DNA from: a candidate division CSSED10-310 bacterium
GTDB lineage: Bacteria; CSSED10-310
Assembly: GCA_003558985.1 (NCBI GenBank)
Contig: PWNJ01000096.1
Location: forward strand, 1 to 32,116
DNA length: 32,116 bases
Direction of reading: 5' to 3'
The position numbers were made by a program, and so were the translations under genes. Under the pieces are notes generated by a model, which saw only the letters and a list, made by a program, of their open reading frames with translations, searched no databases and had not been told where the DNA came from. Position 1 is the stretch's first letter. Every line of letters starts with the position of its first letter. Below are positions 10,401 through 17,571 of this stretch, piece by piece.

Positions 10401-10663
10401 ATAGGCGCTTCCAAACACCAGGGTGTTTTGGGGTTATCTTTCAAACTAATAACCTCACCCTTGTATATTATGCGTCCACAGCAGTCATCCGGGTAAAGAA
10501 AACCTCCGGGTATAACTTTGATAACTCTCTTGAATAAACCTGACAGAGACGATGTATGCTTCTCATTCAGAAGCGCTTCAATCTTATACAGACAGTCCAG
10601 CTCTTTGGTTCTTTCACGCAAATCACGAAAAATACTTTTGACAGAACCATTTTTGTTATCCAT
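7487..10663 (-). CDS. GAF + PEP/pyruvate-binding ATP-grasp + nucleotidyltransferase-like multidomain protein
   Basis: A 1058-residue protein of unknown reaction. Residues about 20-135 look like a GAF sensor domain and 155-330 are helical. Residues about 335-715 match the N-terminal nucleotide-binding half of PEP synthase / pyruvate phosphate dikinase: GKLGGKSAGL (345-354), VRSSSLLEDR (448-457) and the closing LLQCRPQ (705-711). The phosphohistidine swivel domain and PEP-binding barrel that normally follow are absent. Instead there is a domain (about 745-860) with GPGRWGS (790-796) and FGTHFF (833-838) that is shared with the neighbour at 10656-12404. The C-terminus (about 955-1058) is a nucleotidyltransferase fold with GSTKNR and SSDIN, where Asn982 replaces the usual second Asp. 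The start ATG overlaps the stop of the upstream gene by 8 nt (ATGGATAA), so translation is probably coupled. Confidence 0.85.
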   Translation of the reverse strand: MDNKNGSVKSIFRDLRERTKELDCLYKIEALLNEKHTSSLSGLFKRVIKVIPGGFLYPDDCCGRIIYKGEVISLKDNPKTPWCLEAPISIYGKILGKIEVFYRKRHDEMGSNPFLKQEKQLLKTIGERLAHAIFQFEYQKALTEAEALNGDAKSVIRKEWVIIVDLLKNTDQKLYSRIARKLANYLVWSGHKKAGELIQSFSRNEILLIQDADMNQPLQKRTLTGMVEIAATVFSLADDILTDDEILICVKKWIQEEKAADIVQVLGKYDSTMSEIVEAVTRYHFISSNDGFKLSDHTDMGLRVSMIRHFFFEQLDFINIAKNFIDIEDFFGLVQKIIYPMGSHGKLGGKSAGLFLAYNILVKSDQAEKLYSTLKMPKTWYVSSDGLPTFIHYNNLEDVTEQKYKEIDQVRMEYPQIIQLFKNSYFPPDILRGLSLALDDIGEKPIIVRSSSLLEDRLGTSFSGKYKSLFLANQGSRQERLEALTDAIAEVYASTFGPDPIEYRAERGLLDFYEEMGILIQEVVGHKAGPYFLPTYAGVAFSNNEFRWSPRIHRNDGLIRMVPGLGTRAVDRTSSDYPVLIAPGKPALKVNITPDDTARYAPQKLDVINMKTNQFETIDIQDFIKEYGRELPGINTVMSTYERNMLRPITAMTDFQKEDLVVSFDGLRERTNFITLLYSILNTLKEKIGTPVDIEFASDGKHFYLLQCRPQSYSSGTKGSVIPKNIPTDKVIFSANKYVTNGLIPPISHIVYVDPEGYNSLTTIDDMKAVGRAVAKLNKVLPKRQFILIGPGRWGSRGDIKLGVSVTYSDFNNTAALIEVALKKGKYVPELSFGTHFFQDLVEANIRYLPLYPDDEGVDFNWSFLKNSKNILKDIVPEYEYLSHTLRIIDVPASTQGQFLRILTNADQDQAVGFLGTGVESGDHIDEETDILDSPLEDHWRWRMSMALKIARQSAEKTKGIEAVYIFGSTKNRTAVPSSDINLLIHFRGDPIQRRELELWLDGWSLCLAEINYLRTGIKKPEGLLDVHIISDQDIAKGNSYAMKIDAVTDPAEKLSLN

Positions 10664-12404
10664 ACCGTATCACTCCCCTGCCTTGTCTCCCGTCAATTGT
10701 AACTGACAATTCATCGGCCAGTTCAATATGCCGGGTAAACTGCAAATCTTCACTCGGAACATGCTGTTCCAGCCAATTCCAGTCTATCTTGTACTTGCCA
10801 TCGTGGCGAACAGTAAAGTATGCGACCTGAAATGACGAAAGATTGTGGAAAAAATGACTGCCCTGGCTGGGGTCAACATACATGTTCGGCAATGAAGCCT
10901 CAACAATAACCCGCGCTCGATTAATCTGACCCCAGTTTACCGGAATACCCAACCAGTGATCTGAACTGCCCCAGCGACCAAAACCGATTAACAGATATTT
11001 CCGGCCGGTTTTAAGAAACTTCCTGTTAATCTGCTCCAGCTCACGCGCTATGGCAGGAGTATTTTTTGATTCGAATATATCCGGTTTAACATACACAATA
11101 TCTTTAAGACCCTTGACAGTACCATTACCCATTACACTGTTTGAAGCAGCCAAAATATTAGTTGATGACATTTCTTCCAGGGTAACATCCAATATTTCAT
11201 CTGATACCACCATTGGACGTGCCTGAAGCAAACCAAAGTTTACAGGGGTTTGCAAATCTTTCTCAAACGTAAGGGCAAACTCAATTTCGACTTTCGCATT
11301 CAACGCATCCTCACACAAATGTACTATATCCTTTAGACAACGGTTGAGCGGGAATACTTCCAGATCCAGAGTCGGTGCAAATGTAAGAACTTTAGCGCCG
11401 TGGTCCTCATACCCAGCCACCATTCTGTCTGACTGGTGATCATAGGTTGAAACGATATGAGTTAAAACATTGTCATAGTCCGCAGTTTTCAAATCCGATT
11501 CAACCAGATATTCAGTCTCCTTTAAAGGATCATGTTCTGTCGGTCTTCCCAGATTAACTGCCCAGAATCTATTTTGCGTATATTTAACCATATCACCTGG
11601 ACCAGAGAAAGGAGGTCGTGATCTGGGGAATGCCGGGGAGTATGACCATGTAAAACCACCGTCAACTATAGCTTTTCCAAGTCCAAGGGCCAGGTTGACA
11701 ACACCCTGTTCCGGCTTTGCTCTTCCAACAGGATAAAAATTATATGATTTGGCAACACCGGATATATTGGGATAATATCGTGCATAATGCTGTGATCCCA
11801 TAACCTCTTGTATAATAACACACATTTTTTCATCATGAATGGAGTGATTTGTACCAGCGATATAGTTTTTAGCCTGTCGAAAATATGTTGACGCATAAAC
11901 ATATTTAACTGCTTCATACAAACTTCGAAATCTGCTTTGCAAATCCGGTTGATTGTTTGGAATCATCTTAGTGGCATAAATACCTGCAAATGGTTCGTAC
12001 ATGGCATCCTCAAGAAGACTGGAAGATCTGACAGCCAGGGGACATCTGAATTTTTCAAGAAGCGATCGTAAATCACCGGACAATGCAGGGGGTAACTCAG
12101 TATTCAGGAAATGATGTGCCATTCTGTCATCAGGTATGTCAGAGGCGGCGATATCGTGAAGATTATTCAGATTCATGAATGCGTCAAAGCAGTCTGATGC
12201 AAGCACCGTGAACCGGGGTATTTGAACATCGATATTGCTATATTTTTTTGAAGGGAATTTTGTAAGAACTTTTTCGTTAAGAAGGACTAATCCGGCGGCT
12301 TTGCCGCCAATTTTCCCCGTCCCAATCACAGTTATTGTTTTTCTGCCGTTGGAAGATCTCCGATCAAAAACCGGAAATTTCGATCGGGACGAGGAGTCAG
12401 TCAT
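10656..12404 (-). CDS. PEP/pyruvate-binding ATP-grasp protein lacking the phosphotransfer domains
   Basis: A 582-residue paralog of the core of the 7487-10663 protein. The ATP-grasp part (about 25-400) shows GKIGGKAAGL (30-39), VRSSSLLEDA (125-134), IIQEVMG (197-203) and LLQARP (392-397), the signatures of the PEP synthase / PPDK nucleotide-binding half. The chain ends shortly after a C-terminal domain (about 432-545) with GFGRWGS (474-480) and SQGSHFF (513-519). No catalytic phosphohistidine domain and no PEP-binding barrel follow, so it cannot be a complete PEP synthase (which has about 800 residues). An ATP-dependent phosphotransfer or ligation to an unknown acceptor is possible. It starts 16 nt after the glutamate dehydrogenase stop without a clear ribosome binding site, which suggests coupled translation within one operon. 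Confidence 0.85.
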   Translation of the reverse strand: MTDSSSRSKFPVFDRRSSNGRKTITVIGTGKIGGKAAGLVLLNEKVLTKFPSKKYSNIDVQIPRFTVLASDCFDAFMNLNNLHDIAASDIPDDRMAHHFLNTELPPALSGDLRSLLEKFRCPLAVRSSSLLEDAMYEPFAGIYATKMIPNNQPDLQSRFRSLYEAVKYVYASTYFRQAKNYIAGTNHSIHDEKMCVIIQEVMGSQHYARYYPNISGVAKSYNFYPVGRAKPEQGVVNLALGLGKAIVDGGFTWSYSPAFPRSRPPFSGPGDMVKYTQNRFWAVNLGRPTEHDPLKETEYLVESDLKTADYDNVLTHIVSTYDHQSDRMVAGYEDHGAKVLTFAPTLDLEVFPLNRCLKDIVHLCEDALNAKVEIEFALTFEKDLQTPVNFGLLQARPMVVSDEILDVTLEEMSSTNILAASNSVMGNGTVKGLKDIVYVKPDIFESKNTPAIARELEQINRKFLKTGRKYLLIGFGRWGSSDHWLGIPVNWGQINRARVIVEASLPNMYVDPSQGSHFFHNLSSFQVAYFTVRHDGKYKIDWNWLEQHVPSEDLQFTRHIELADELSVTIDGRQGRGVIRYG

Positions 12405-12420
12405 GAAAGAGAGTTAGGCA

Positions 12421-13710
12421 TTAAACCCAGCCGCGATCCTTGCACGCCTGGGCAACACGATTGATCGCGATAACATACGCTGCATCGCGCATGTAAATTT
12501 TATGTTTTTTTGCCAGTTCACTAACAGCAATAAATGCTGCTGTCATTTTTGTATCCAGTCTGCTGAGAACTTCATCTTTTTCCCAGTAGTAATTCATATT
12601 ACATTGTACCTGTTCAAAGTAACTGCATGTGACGCCGCCTGCATTTGCCAGAAAATCCGGAACTACAAATATTCCTTTTTCTTCGATCACTTTGTCGGCT
12701 TCCGGAGTTGTTGGTCCATTTGCGCCTTCTGCAATCATCTTTACGCAGTCTTTAATTCTGTTTACATTGTCTGCATTGATCTGGTTTTCCAAAGCACAAG
12801 GCATCAATATATCAACTTCCTGCTCTATCCAGGCATCTCCCGGCAGAACTTCATATCCGATTTCTGCTGCCTTTTCCTTGTCAATACCACCGAATCGATT
12901 GGTTATCTTCATCAATTCATCCATGTTGATACCACTTGATTTTCTGAATGCATAGGAACACTGGTCTTCCTGATCCCAACATGACACACAGATGACTTTT
13001 CCACCCATTTGTGTATAAAGACGGATGGCAAACTGCGCAACATTACCGAACCCCTGTAACGATGCTACAGTGTCTTCAGGTCGAATACCCAATTCTTTCA
13101 AAGCTTCACGAACAGTATAGATCAAACCGTATCCGGTTGCTTCCTTCCTGCCCAGTGAGCCACCCATGCCAACCGGTTTGCCGGTAATAAATCCGGGATA
13201 CTTTGCGCCATGAATCGTTTCAAACTCGTCAAGCATCCACAACATGTGCTGGGCGCTTGACATAACATCGGGCGCCGGCACATCGTTTAACGGCCCAACA
13301 TTTTTAGCCAACTGTCTGACCCATCCGCGACACAAACGTTCCTGTTCATTATCACTAAGATTGTGTGGATCACAAATAATACCGCCTTTGCCTCCACCCA
13401 ATGGAATGTTGACAACTGCAGTTTTCCAGGTCATCCACATTGACAGCGCGCGAACCGTGTCAATTGTTTCTTGCGGGTGAAAACGTATACCGCCCTTACA
13501 GGGGCCAAGCGCATCATTGTGCTGACATCGAAATCCCCGAAAAACCTTGACCGAACCGTCATCCATTTTTACCGGAACACTAAAATGATATTCCCGAAAA
13601 CACTCTCGTAAAAGTTCCCGTGTCGCACTATCCAAATCAAGATAGTCAGCAACCTTGTCAAATTGTGTCTGAGCCATTTCAAAAGCATTAAAAGATTTAT
13701 CGCCTGCCAT
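12421..13710 (-). CDS. gdhA: Glutamate dehydrogenase (Glu/Leu/Phe/Val dehydrogenase family)
   Basis: A 429-residue hexamer-type glutamate dehydrogenase, which interconverts glutamate with 2-oxoglutarate and ammonia using NAD(P). Active-site lysines are visible at K72 (PCKGGIRFHP), K96 (MTWKTAVVNIP) and K108 (PLGGGKGG), and the catalytic Asp at D148 (VPAPDVMS). The Rossmann loop GFGNVA is at 220-225. Length is normal. The ATG at 13710 follows AAGGAG by 7 nt. It is the first gene of the operon with the two PPDK-N-like proteins downstream (gap 16 nt, then an 8-nt overlap). A terminator at 13746-13776 separates it from the ferritin-like gene upstream, so it needs its own promoter; a weak TTGATG-16-GATAAT candidate overlaps that hairpin. 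With peptidase genes nearby, a catabolic role is plausible, but coenzyme choice cannot be read here. Confidence 0.96.
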   Translation of the reverse strand: MAGDKSFNAFEMAQTQFDKVADYLDLDSATRELLRECFREYHFSVPVKMDDGSVKVFRGFRCQHNDALGPCKGGIRFHPQETIDTVRALSMWMTWKTAVVNIPLGGGKGGIICDPHNLSDNEQERLCRGWVRQLAKNVGPLNDVPAPDVMSSAQHMLWMLDEFETIHGAKYPGFITGKPVGMGGSLGRKEATGYGLIYTVREALKELGIRPEDTVASLQGFGNVAQFAIRLYTQMGGKVICVSCWDQEDQCSYAFRKSSGINMDELMKITNRFGGIDKEKAAEIGYEVLPGDAWIEQEVDILMPCALENQINADNVNRIKDCVKMIAEGANGPTTPEADKVIEEKGIFVVPDFLANAGGVTCSYFEQVQCNMNYYWEKDEVLSRLDTKMTAAFIAVSELAKKHKIYMRDAAYVIAINRVAQACKDRGWV

Positions 13711-13745
13711 GGAAATCTCCTTGTAAAAAAATTACTGGTTTAAAC

Positions 13746-13776
13746 AAAAAAAAAACTTGAAGCATTATCGCTTCAA
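13746..13776 (-). terminator. Intrinsic terminator of the ferritin-like gene
   Basis: On the minus strand a 7-bp stem (TTGAAGC/GCTTCAA, 6-nt loop) is followed, after one G, by ten T. It lies 31 nt beyond the ferritin-like stop and just ahead of the glutamate dehydrogenase gene. Confidence 0.85.
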
Positions 13777-13806
13777 TTATCTTTACATCAAATAAAACTA
13801 TTAAAG

Positions 13807-14268
13807 TCAAGCCTTGAAACTTGATTTTGCAAATTGTTCCAGACGCTGAACATGTTGCTGATCTGCTTTGGCCAGTTCCTGAATCATTTCTTTCAGAATC
13901 GGATTTGAACGAGCAATAATATACCTGTAATGAGATTCTGCGGCAGACTTTTCAAACTGCAGCGCAGTTGTCAGCGCCTCCTGCAATGTCATTGAATTCC
14001 GTCTGTCAACTTGCTTCTTCAAGATGTTCGTAAGATACGTCATTCCATCTATATCTGCTTGTATTTCCTGATATTCATTCGATCTGTCAACCACCATATA
14101 AAACTGGTTTTGAACACTTTCACGGTGCTGCAACTCCTCGCGTGCCATCAACCTGAACAATGAAAATGCCTTCGGATCTTCCTGAAACATATCACTGAAC
14201 CACATATACATCCGGTGCATCTGATATTCCAACTCCATTAACGGCTTGAATAATCTGGCCAACTCCAT
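13807..14268 (-). CDS. Ferritin-like diiron protein
   Basis: A 153-residue all-helical protein with the ligand pattern of the ferritin/rubrerythrin superfamily. A Glu in the first helix (about E14) is followed by E-x-x-H at 45-48 (EELQH), a Glu in the third helix (about E106, QFEKSAAESHYRY) and D-x-x-H at 136-139 (DQQH). There is no rubredoxin domain, so it is not a full rubrerythrin. Probable roles are iron handling or peroxide reduction in the cytoplasm. The start is the ATG at 14268, preceded by GGAG with 8-nt spacing; a longer frame from 14334 has no such site. It follows the membrane-protein gene at 14340-15329 by 71 nt and shares its promoter and terminator, forming a two-gene unit. Confidence 0.82.
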   Translation of the reverse strand: MELARLFKPLMELEYQMHRMYMWFSDMFQEDPKAFSLFRLMAREELQHRESVQNQFYMVVDRSNEYQEIQADIDGMTYLTNILKKQVDRRNSMTLQEALTTALQFEKSAAESHYRYIIARSNPILKEMIQELAKADQQHVQRLEQFAKSSFKA

Positions 14269-14339
14269 TATTACATCTCCATTCCTGTATTTTCTTCTGT
14301 GCGATTGGTTTACCAGGATACTAAATAAAACCACGCCTT

Positions 14340-15329
14340 TTAATCATCAAATAATTCCAGCAGCTTGCGTTTATCTTCATCAGACAGTTCGTCTGACTCA
14401 TTTAACAAACCAGTTTTACCTGCTTTATTCTTGTCTGAGCGTGAAGATTTTTTTCCCTTGCCACCAGATATGTGCTCCGATAAATCAGGGGATTTCCGGT
14501 CATGTTTTGAATTCAGAATATTATCAAGCTCATGTTTCAACTGTGTATCCGTATCCGGTTTTTTATCTTTTGTTGATATTTTGGAGTCTGTTGGTTTGCC
14601 GGCTGATATTTTTGGTTCATTTCTTGACTTGTTATCCCTGTCTATATCAGGCTTCTGTTTTGGATCAACAGACGGCTTTTTGCTGTTACCAGACCTGGCA
14701 TTTCTGGAGGGCGGTGGTTTTCTTCCTGTCAAGGTTTTCAAATATTCCTGGTAATGCTTTTCCCTTTCTTTATGCAGCTTTTTCCTGCGCGCTCGCAAAC
14801 GACTTTCATACTCGGCTTTTCGTTTTTTATGAATCGTCTTGATTTTGGAATACAGGAACAGAGCAATTGCAGGTGAAGCAATTAAGAATGCAATAAGAAT
14901 CGGTCGACCAATTCGTGAAAACCTTTTTCTTATCCTGACCTGGTGATATTTTCCTGAGGTTTCGGGTATTCTGATTGGAGCCATTCCGGCTGGAAACAAC
15001 TCGATATAGTACTCAATTCCAATATTCCTGTGAAATCGTTCATCTATACAAGTAACAAAACGTCTTTCAGCGGGGTCATAACCAAGCGGCATCATATGAA
15101 AGGAATCACCCTCTCGAACCCGAAACTGAACTCTGGCCTCATCACCTTCACTAATTTGCTCAATAAAAACACGAAGACATATATCTTCATGCTCATAAAT
15201 TCCAACCGGAGGAATATGATTATATGAATAATGGCGCAGGGTTTGATCAGGTTCAGAACCTTCAGTAACAGAAAAAAGCATCGGCACAATTACAATCAGC
15301 ACTTTCAGAATACATTTCAACAAAAGCAT
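14340..15329 (-). CDS. Single-pass membrane protein with periplasmic beta domain and basic cytoplasmic tail
   Basis: A 329-residue protein I do not recognise. Residues 1-24 form a signal peptide and about 30-130 a beta-rich domain ending in the IEYYIELFPAG motif common in Ig-like periplasmic domains. A transmembrane helix lies at about 143-160, followed by an Arg/Lys-rich helical stretch (about 165-200, probably a coiled coil). A long, very Lys/Ser/Asp-rich disordered tail (about 205-310) closes with an acidic helix (about 315-329, ending in LLELFDD). By the positive-inside rule the tail is cytoplasmic. The ATG at 15329 follows GGAAGGG. It leads the unit with the ferritin-like gene. The disordered charged tail could recruit a partner or nucleic acid, but nothing in the sequence proves this. 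Confidence 0.8.
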   Translation of the reverse strand: MLLLKCILKVLIVIVPMLFSVTEGSEPDQTLRHYSYNHIPPVGIYEHEDICLRVFIEQISEGDEARVQFRVREGDSFHMMPLGYDPAERRFVTCIDERFHRNIGIEYYIELFPAGMAPIRIPETSGKYHQVRIRKRFSRIGRPILIAFLIASPAIALFLYSKIKTIHKKRKAEYESRLRARRKKLHKEREKHYQEYLKTLTGRKPPPSRNARSGNSKKPSVDPKQKPDIDRDNKSRNEPKISAGKPTDSKISTKDKKPDTDTQLKHELDNILNSKHDRKSPDLSEHISGGKGKKSSRSDKNKAGKTGLLNESDELSDEDKRKLLELFDD

Positions 15330-15351
15330 TGCTCACCCTTCCTACCAAAAG

Positions 15352-15380
15352 ATTTTCTCATAAAGATATCTTTGTGTCAA
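15352..15380 (-). promoter_or_regulatory. Promoter of the membrane protein / ferritin-like unit
   Basis: On the minus strand there is a perfect TTGACA, a 17-nt spacer and GAAAAT (four of six -10 matches), ending 22 nt before the start codon at 15329. It is in the 96-bp divergent gap shared with the glycosyltransferase gene. Confidence 0.55.
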
Positions 15381-15412
15381 TTCACAAGCTAATGTGATAA
15401 AGACTATGAATC

Positions 15413-15428
15413 AGGAGGTTTTTTATTG
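15413..15428 (+). promoter_or_regulatory. Ribosome binding site fixing a TTG start
   Basis: AGGAGG at 15413-15418 sits 7 nt before a TTG at 15426. The next in-frame ATG is seven codons further in and has no comparable site, so TTG is the likely initiation codon of the glycosyltransferase. Confidence 0.75.
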
Positions 15429-16628
15429 AACCGATATCGCATAGCCATGGTAGCTGCATGTCCGTTTCCAGCAGCATTTGCTTCATCAGGACTGATCAGA
15501 GAATTATCGGGAGCGTTGCAACACAAAGGTCATGATGTTCATGTCATTACCTATCACCTTGGCAATACCAGTTTTCCACTCAATGGTATTAAGGTTCATC
15601 GTATTCCTCATGTGCCAGGCTACCAGAAAGTTTGTTCAGGTATTGCGTTTACAAAACCTTTGCTGGATTTGCTTCTTGCCCGTACGTTGTATAAAAAAGC
15701 ACTGGAATACAATTTTGACATTATTCATACGCATAATTATGAGGCTCCCCCTGCCGGATATTTTGTTCGACAAAAAATGAATATCCCAGTCGTGTATCAC
15801 GCACACAATACAATGGTTCACGAACTACCCTCTTATTTCCGGTCTACGGTCATGCAATCGCTGTCAAGAAAATTTGCCAGTTATCTGGACCATACAATTC
15901 CGCATAAAGCAGACCATATAATCACCCTTTCGAATGATCAAACAAGGTATCTGACCTCAATTGGAGTGGCTGCGAACCGCATAACAATGATTACACCGTC
16001 TATTGAAGAAACACTATTTGCTTATGGCAATGGTAAAACTATTCGGGAGGTTCTGAATATTGGCAACGCACCATTGTTAATATACACCGGTGGATTGCAG
16101 CAATATCAGAACTGCGAACTTTTAATTGAACTGCTCAGACATTGCCGTTTTGCAGAGCCTGATATGCACCTGTTGATTCTTGCACGGTCCGAACCGGAAG
16201 AATTGCATATGGCTGCCGTAACTGCAAATTTGTCCAATCACATCCATTTTTTGAAAGGCCAGGGATTGGCTTTTGAAAAAGATTGTCTTGCTGCGGCAAC
16301 AGTTGCAGTAATTCCTCGTCTGCATTGTATAGGTTTTCCAATAAAGCTGCTTAATTATGCTGCAGCCGGAGTACCCACTGTTTGTTTTGAGAGTTTGCGC
16401 AATGGTTTTGAGAATGAGAAAGAAATTCTCTCGGTTCCGGATGGTAACATAGCAGATATGGCCTCCCGGATTATTCGTTTGATTCGCGATCCCGGTTTAG
16501 CCGAAAGATTGTCGGAAAATGCCAGGATCAGAATTCGTAAACATCACAACTGGTCGGATGCCATTACTCAAATTGAGTCGATCTATGATCAGGTCACTGT
16601 TTCCAGGGATACCTGTTTACGCCAATAG
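15426..16628 (+). CDS. GT4-type glycosyltransferase (GT-B fold)
   Basis: A 400-residue cytoplasmic or membrane-associated glycosyltransferase that would move a sugar from a nucleotide donor to a growing glycan. The N-terminal half has the GT4-style opening (AACPFPAAFASSGLIRELSG) and THNYEAPPAG. The C-terminal half has ITPSIEETLF, LIYTGGLQQYQN and the donor-site region GFPIKLLNYAAAGVPTV. There the usual E-x7-E is degenerate: Lys occupies the place normally taken by the first Glu. Translation starts at TTG. It is the only polysaccharide gene here on the plus strand, and its last 40 nt overlap the 3' end of the convergent rmd-like gene. Donor and acceptor are unknown; rhamnose-type donors made next door are an inference. 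Confidence 0.85.
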   Translation: MNRYRIAMVAACPFPAAFASSGLIRELSGALQHKGHDVHVITYHLGNTSFPLNGIKVHRIPHVPGYQKVCSGIAFTKPLLDLLLARTLYKKALEYNFDIIHTHNYEAPPAGYFVRQKMNIPVVYHAHNTMVHELPSYFRSTVMQSLSRKFASYLDHTIPHKADHIITLSNDQTRYLTSIGVAANRITMITPSIEETLFAYGNGKTIREVLNIGNAPLLIYTGGLQQYQNCELLIELLRHCRFAEPDMHLLILARSEPEELHMAAVTANLSNHIHFLKGQGLAFEKDCLAAATVAVIPRLHCIGFPIKLLNYAAAGVPTVCFESLRNGFENEKEILSVPDGNIADMASRIIRLIRDPGLAERLSENARIRIRKHHNWSDAITQIESIYDQVTVSRDTCLRQ

Positions 16629-17569
16629 TTAATAATGTCAGTCAAGGTATCAGCAATGTCCAGTTCCGGATTCCATTGGCTGAGTCGGGTCATATAGTCG
16701 TGGTTTCCCTGCAACAAATTTATATCAGATGGTCGAAAACGCTCAGGATCAACCCTTACTGTAATATCAACACTGCTTAATGATGTCATGTAATCAAGTA
16801 TTTCCTTGATAGACCATGTTTTTCCGGAACACAGATTAATTACATCACCACTTGTTCCAAACTCCAGCGCTTTGACATAACCCTCAACCATATCTCTAAC
16901 GTCAGTAAAATCACGTCTGGCATCCAGATTTCCAACGTGAATAAGAGGTTCCTGAAGTTTGTGTTCAATGCGAGCAATTTGATGGGCAAAATCAGCCGTA
17001 ACAAAACCCAGTCTTTGACCTGGACCAATATGATTGAATGGTCTGACAATTACTGTTTTTCCTTTTAAAGATCGCGCTAATTGCAATGCAGCAATCTCCT
17101 GACAAAGTTTGCTGCCTGCATATGGACTTCTGGGTGCAGGTGACCGTTTTTCAGTAATTGGCTGTTCGCTGTCGGGAACCTGTCCATACACCTCACCCGA
17201 ACTGATGATCAGCAGATTAGAACGCAAACCTGTATCCCGTATGGCACACATCAGATTTACAACCCCAATCACATTGGTCAAATACGTTTCTGATTCACCA
17301 TACCAGGAATGTTTGACATTTGCCTTTCCAGCAAGATGAAAAATCTCTGCTGGCCTTATTGATTTTAGACGCTTGCGCAGATCCTTCGTTTGAGTCAGAT
17401 CAATAATGTAATGCTCCTCTATCTCTTCCCAAGCTTCACCCTTTTCTGACAGAGGATTATGGTCGAAAATGTAAACTTTTCGGCCGTTTTTTCTTAGAAG
17501 CTGTGCCAGATATCGCCCGGCAAAACCCGCTCCACCAGTTATTAACACAGGTATTTGCTGATTTCTCAT
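16589..17569 (-). CDS. rmd: GDP-6-deoxy-4-keto-mannose reductase-like SDR (Rmd-like)
   Basis: A 326-residue extended short-chain dehydrogenase. The NAD(P) loop TGGAGFAGRY is at 11-20, the acidic active-site segment SSGEVYG at 123-129 and the catalytic Y150-x3-K154 pair follows. RPFNHIGPGQRLGFV is typical of the GDP-mannose dehydratase/reductase group. It is a tandem paralog of the gmd-like gene just upstream: both share VGNLDARRDFTDVRDMV and a C-terminal RPSD region. The pair would convert GDP-mannose first to the 4-keto-6-deoxy sugar and then to GDP-D-rhamnose. I start it at the ATG 2 nt after the gmd stop (TGAGTATG), consistent with coupled translation; a TTG at 17593 is an alternative. It could also be a second dehydratase or an epimerase; the reductase role rests on context. 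Confidence 0.75.
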   Translation of the reverse strand: MRNQQIPVLITGGAGFAGRYLAQLLRKNGRKVYIFDHNPLSEKGEAWEEIEEHYIIDLTQTKDLRKRLKSIRPAEIFHLAGKANVKHSWYGESETYLTNVIGVVNLMCAIRDTGLRSNLLIISSGEVYGQVPDSEQPITEKRSPAPRSPYAGSKLCQEIAALQLARSLKGKTVIVRPFNHIGPGQRLGFVTADFAHQIARIEHKLQEPLIHVGNLDARRDFTDVRDMVEGYVKALEFGTSGDVINLCSGKTWSIKEILDYMTSLSSVDITVRVDPERFRPSDINLLQGNHDYMTRLSQWNPELDIADTLTDIINYWRKQVSLETVT

Positions 17570-17571
17570 AC

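Noticed and set aside
7487-12404. Calling the two PPDK-N-like genes PEP synthase or pyruvate phosphate dikinase
   Set aside because: Both lack the phosphohistidine and PEP-binding domains required for that reaction.
15381-15412. A plus-strand promoter TTCACA-18-TATGAA for the glycosyltransferase
   Set aside because: Transcription would begin inside the ribosome binding site, leaving no usable leader.
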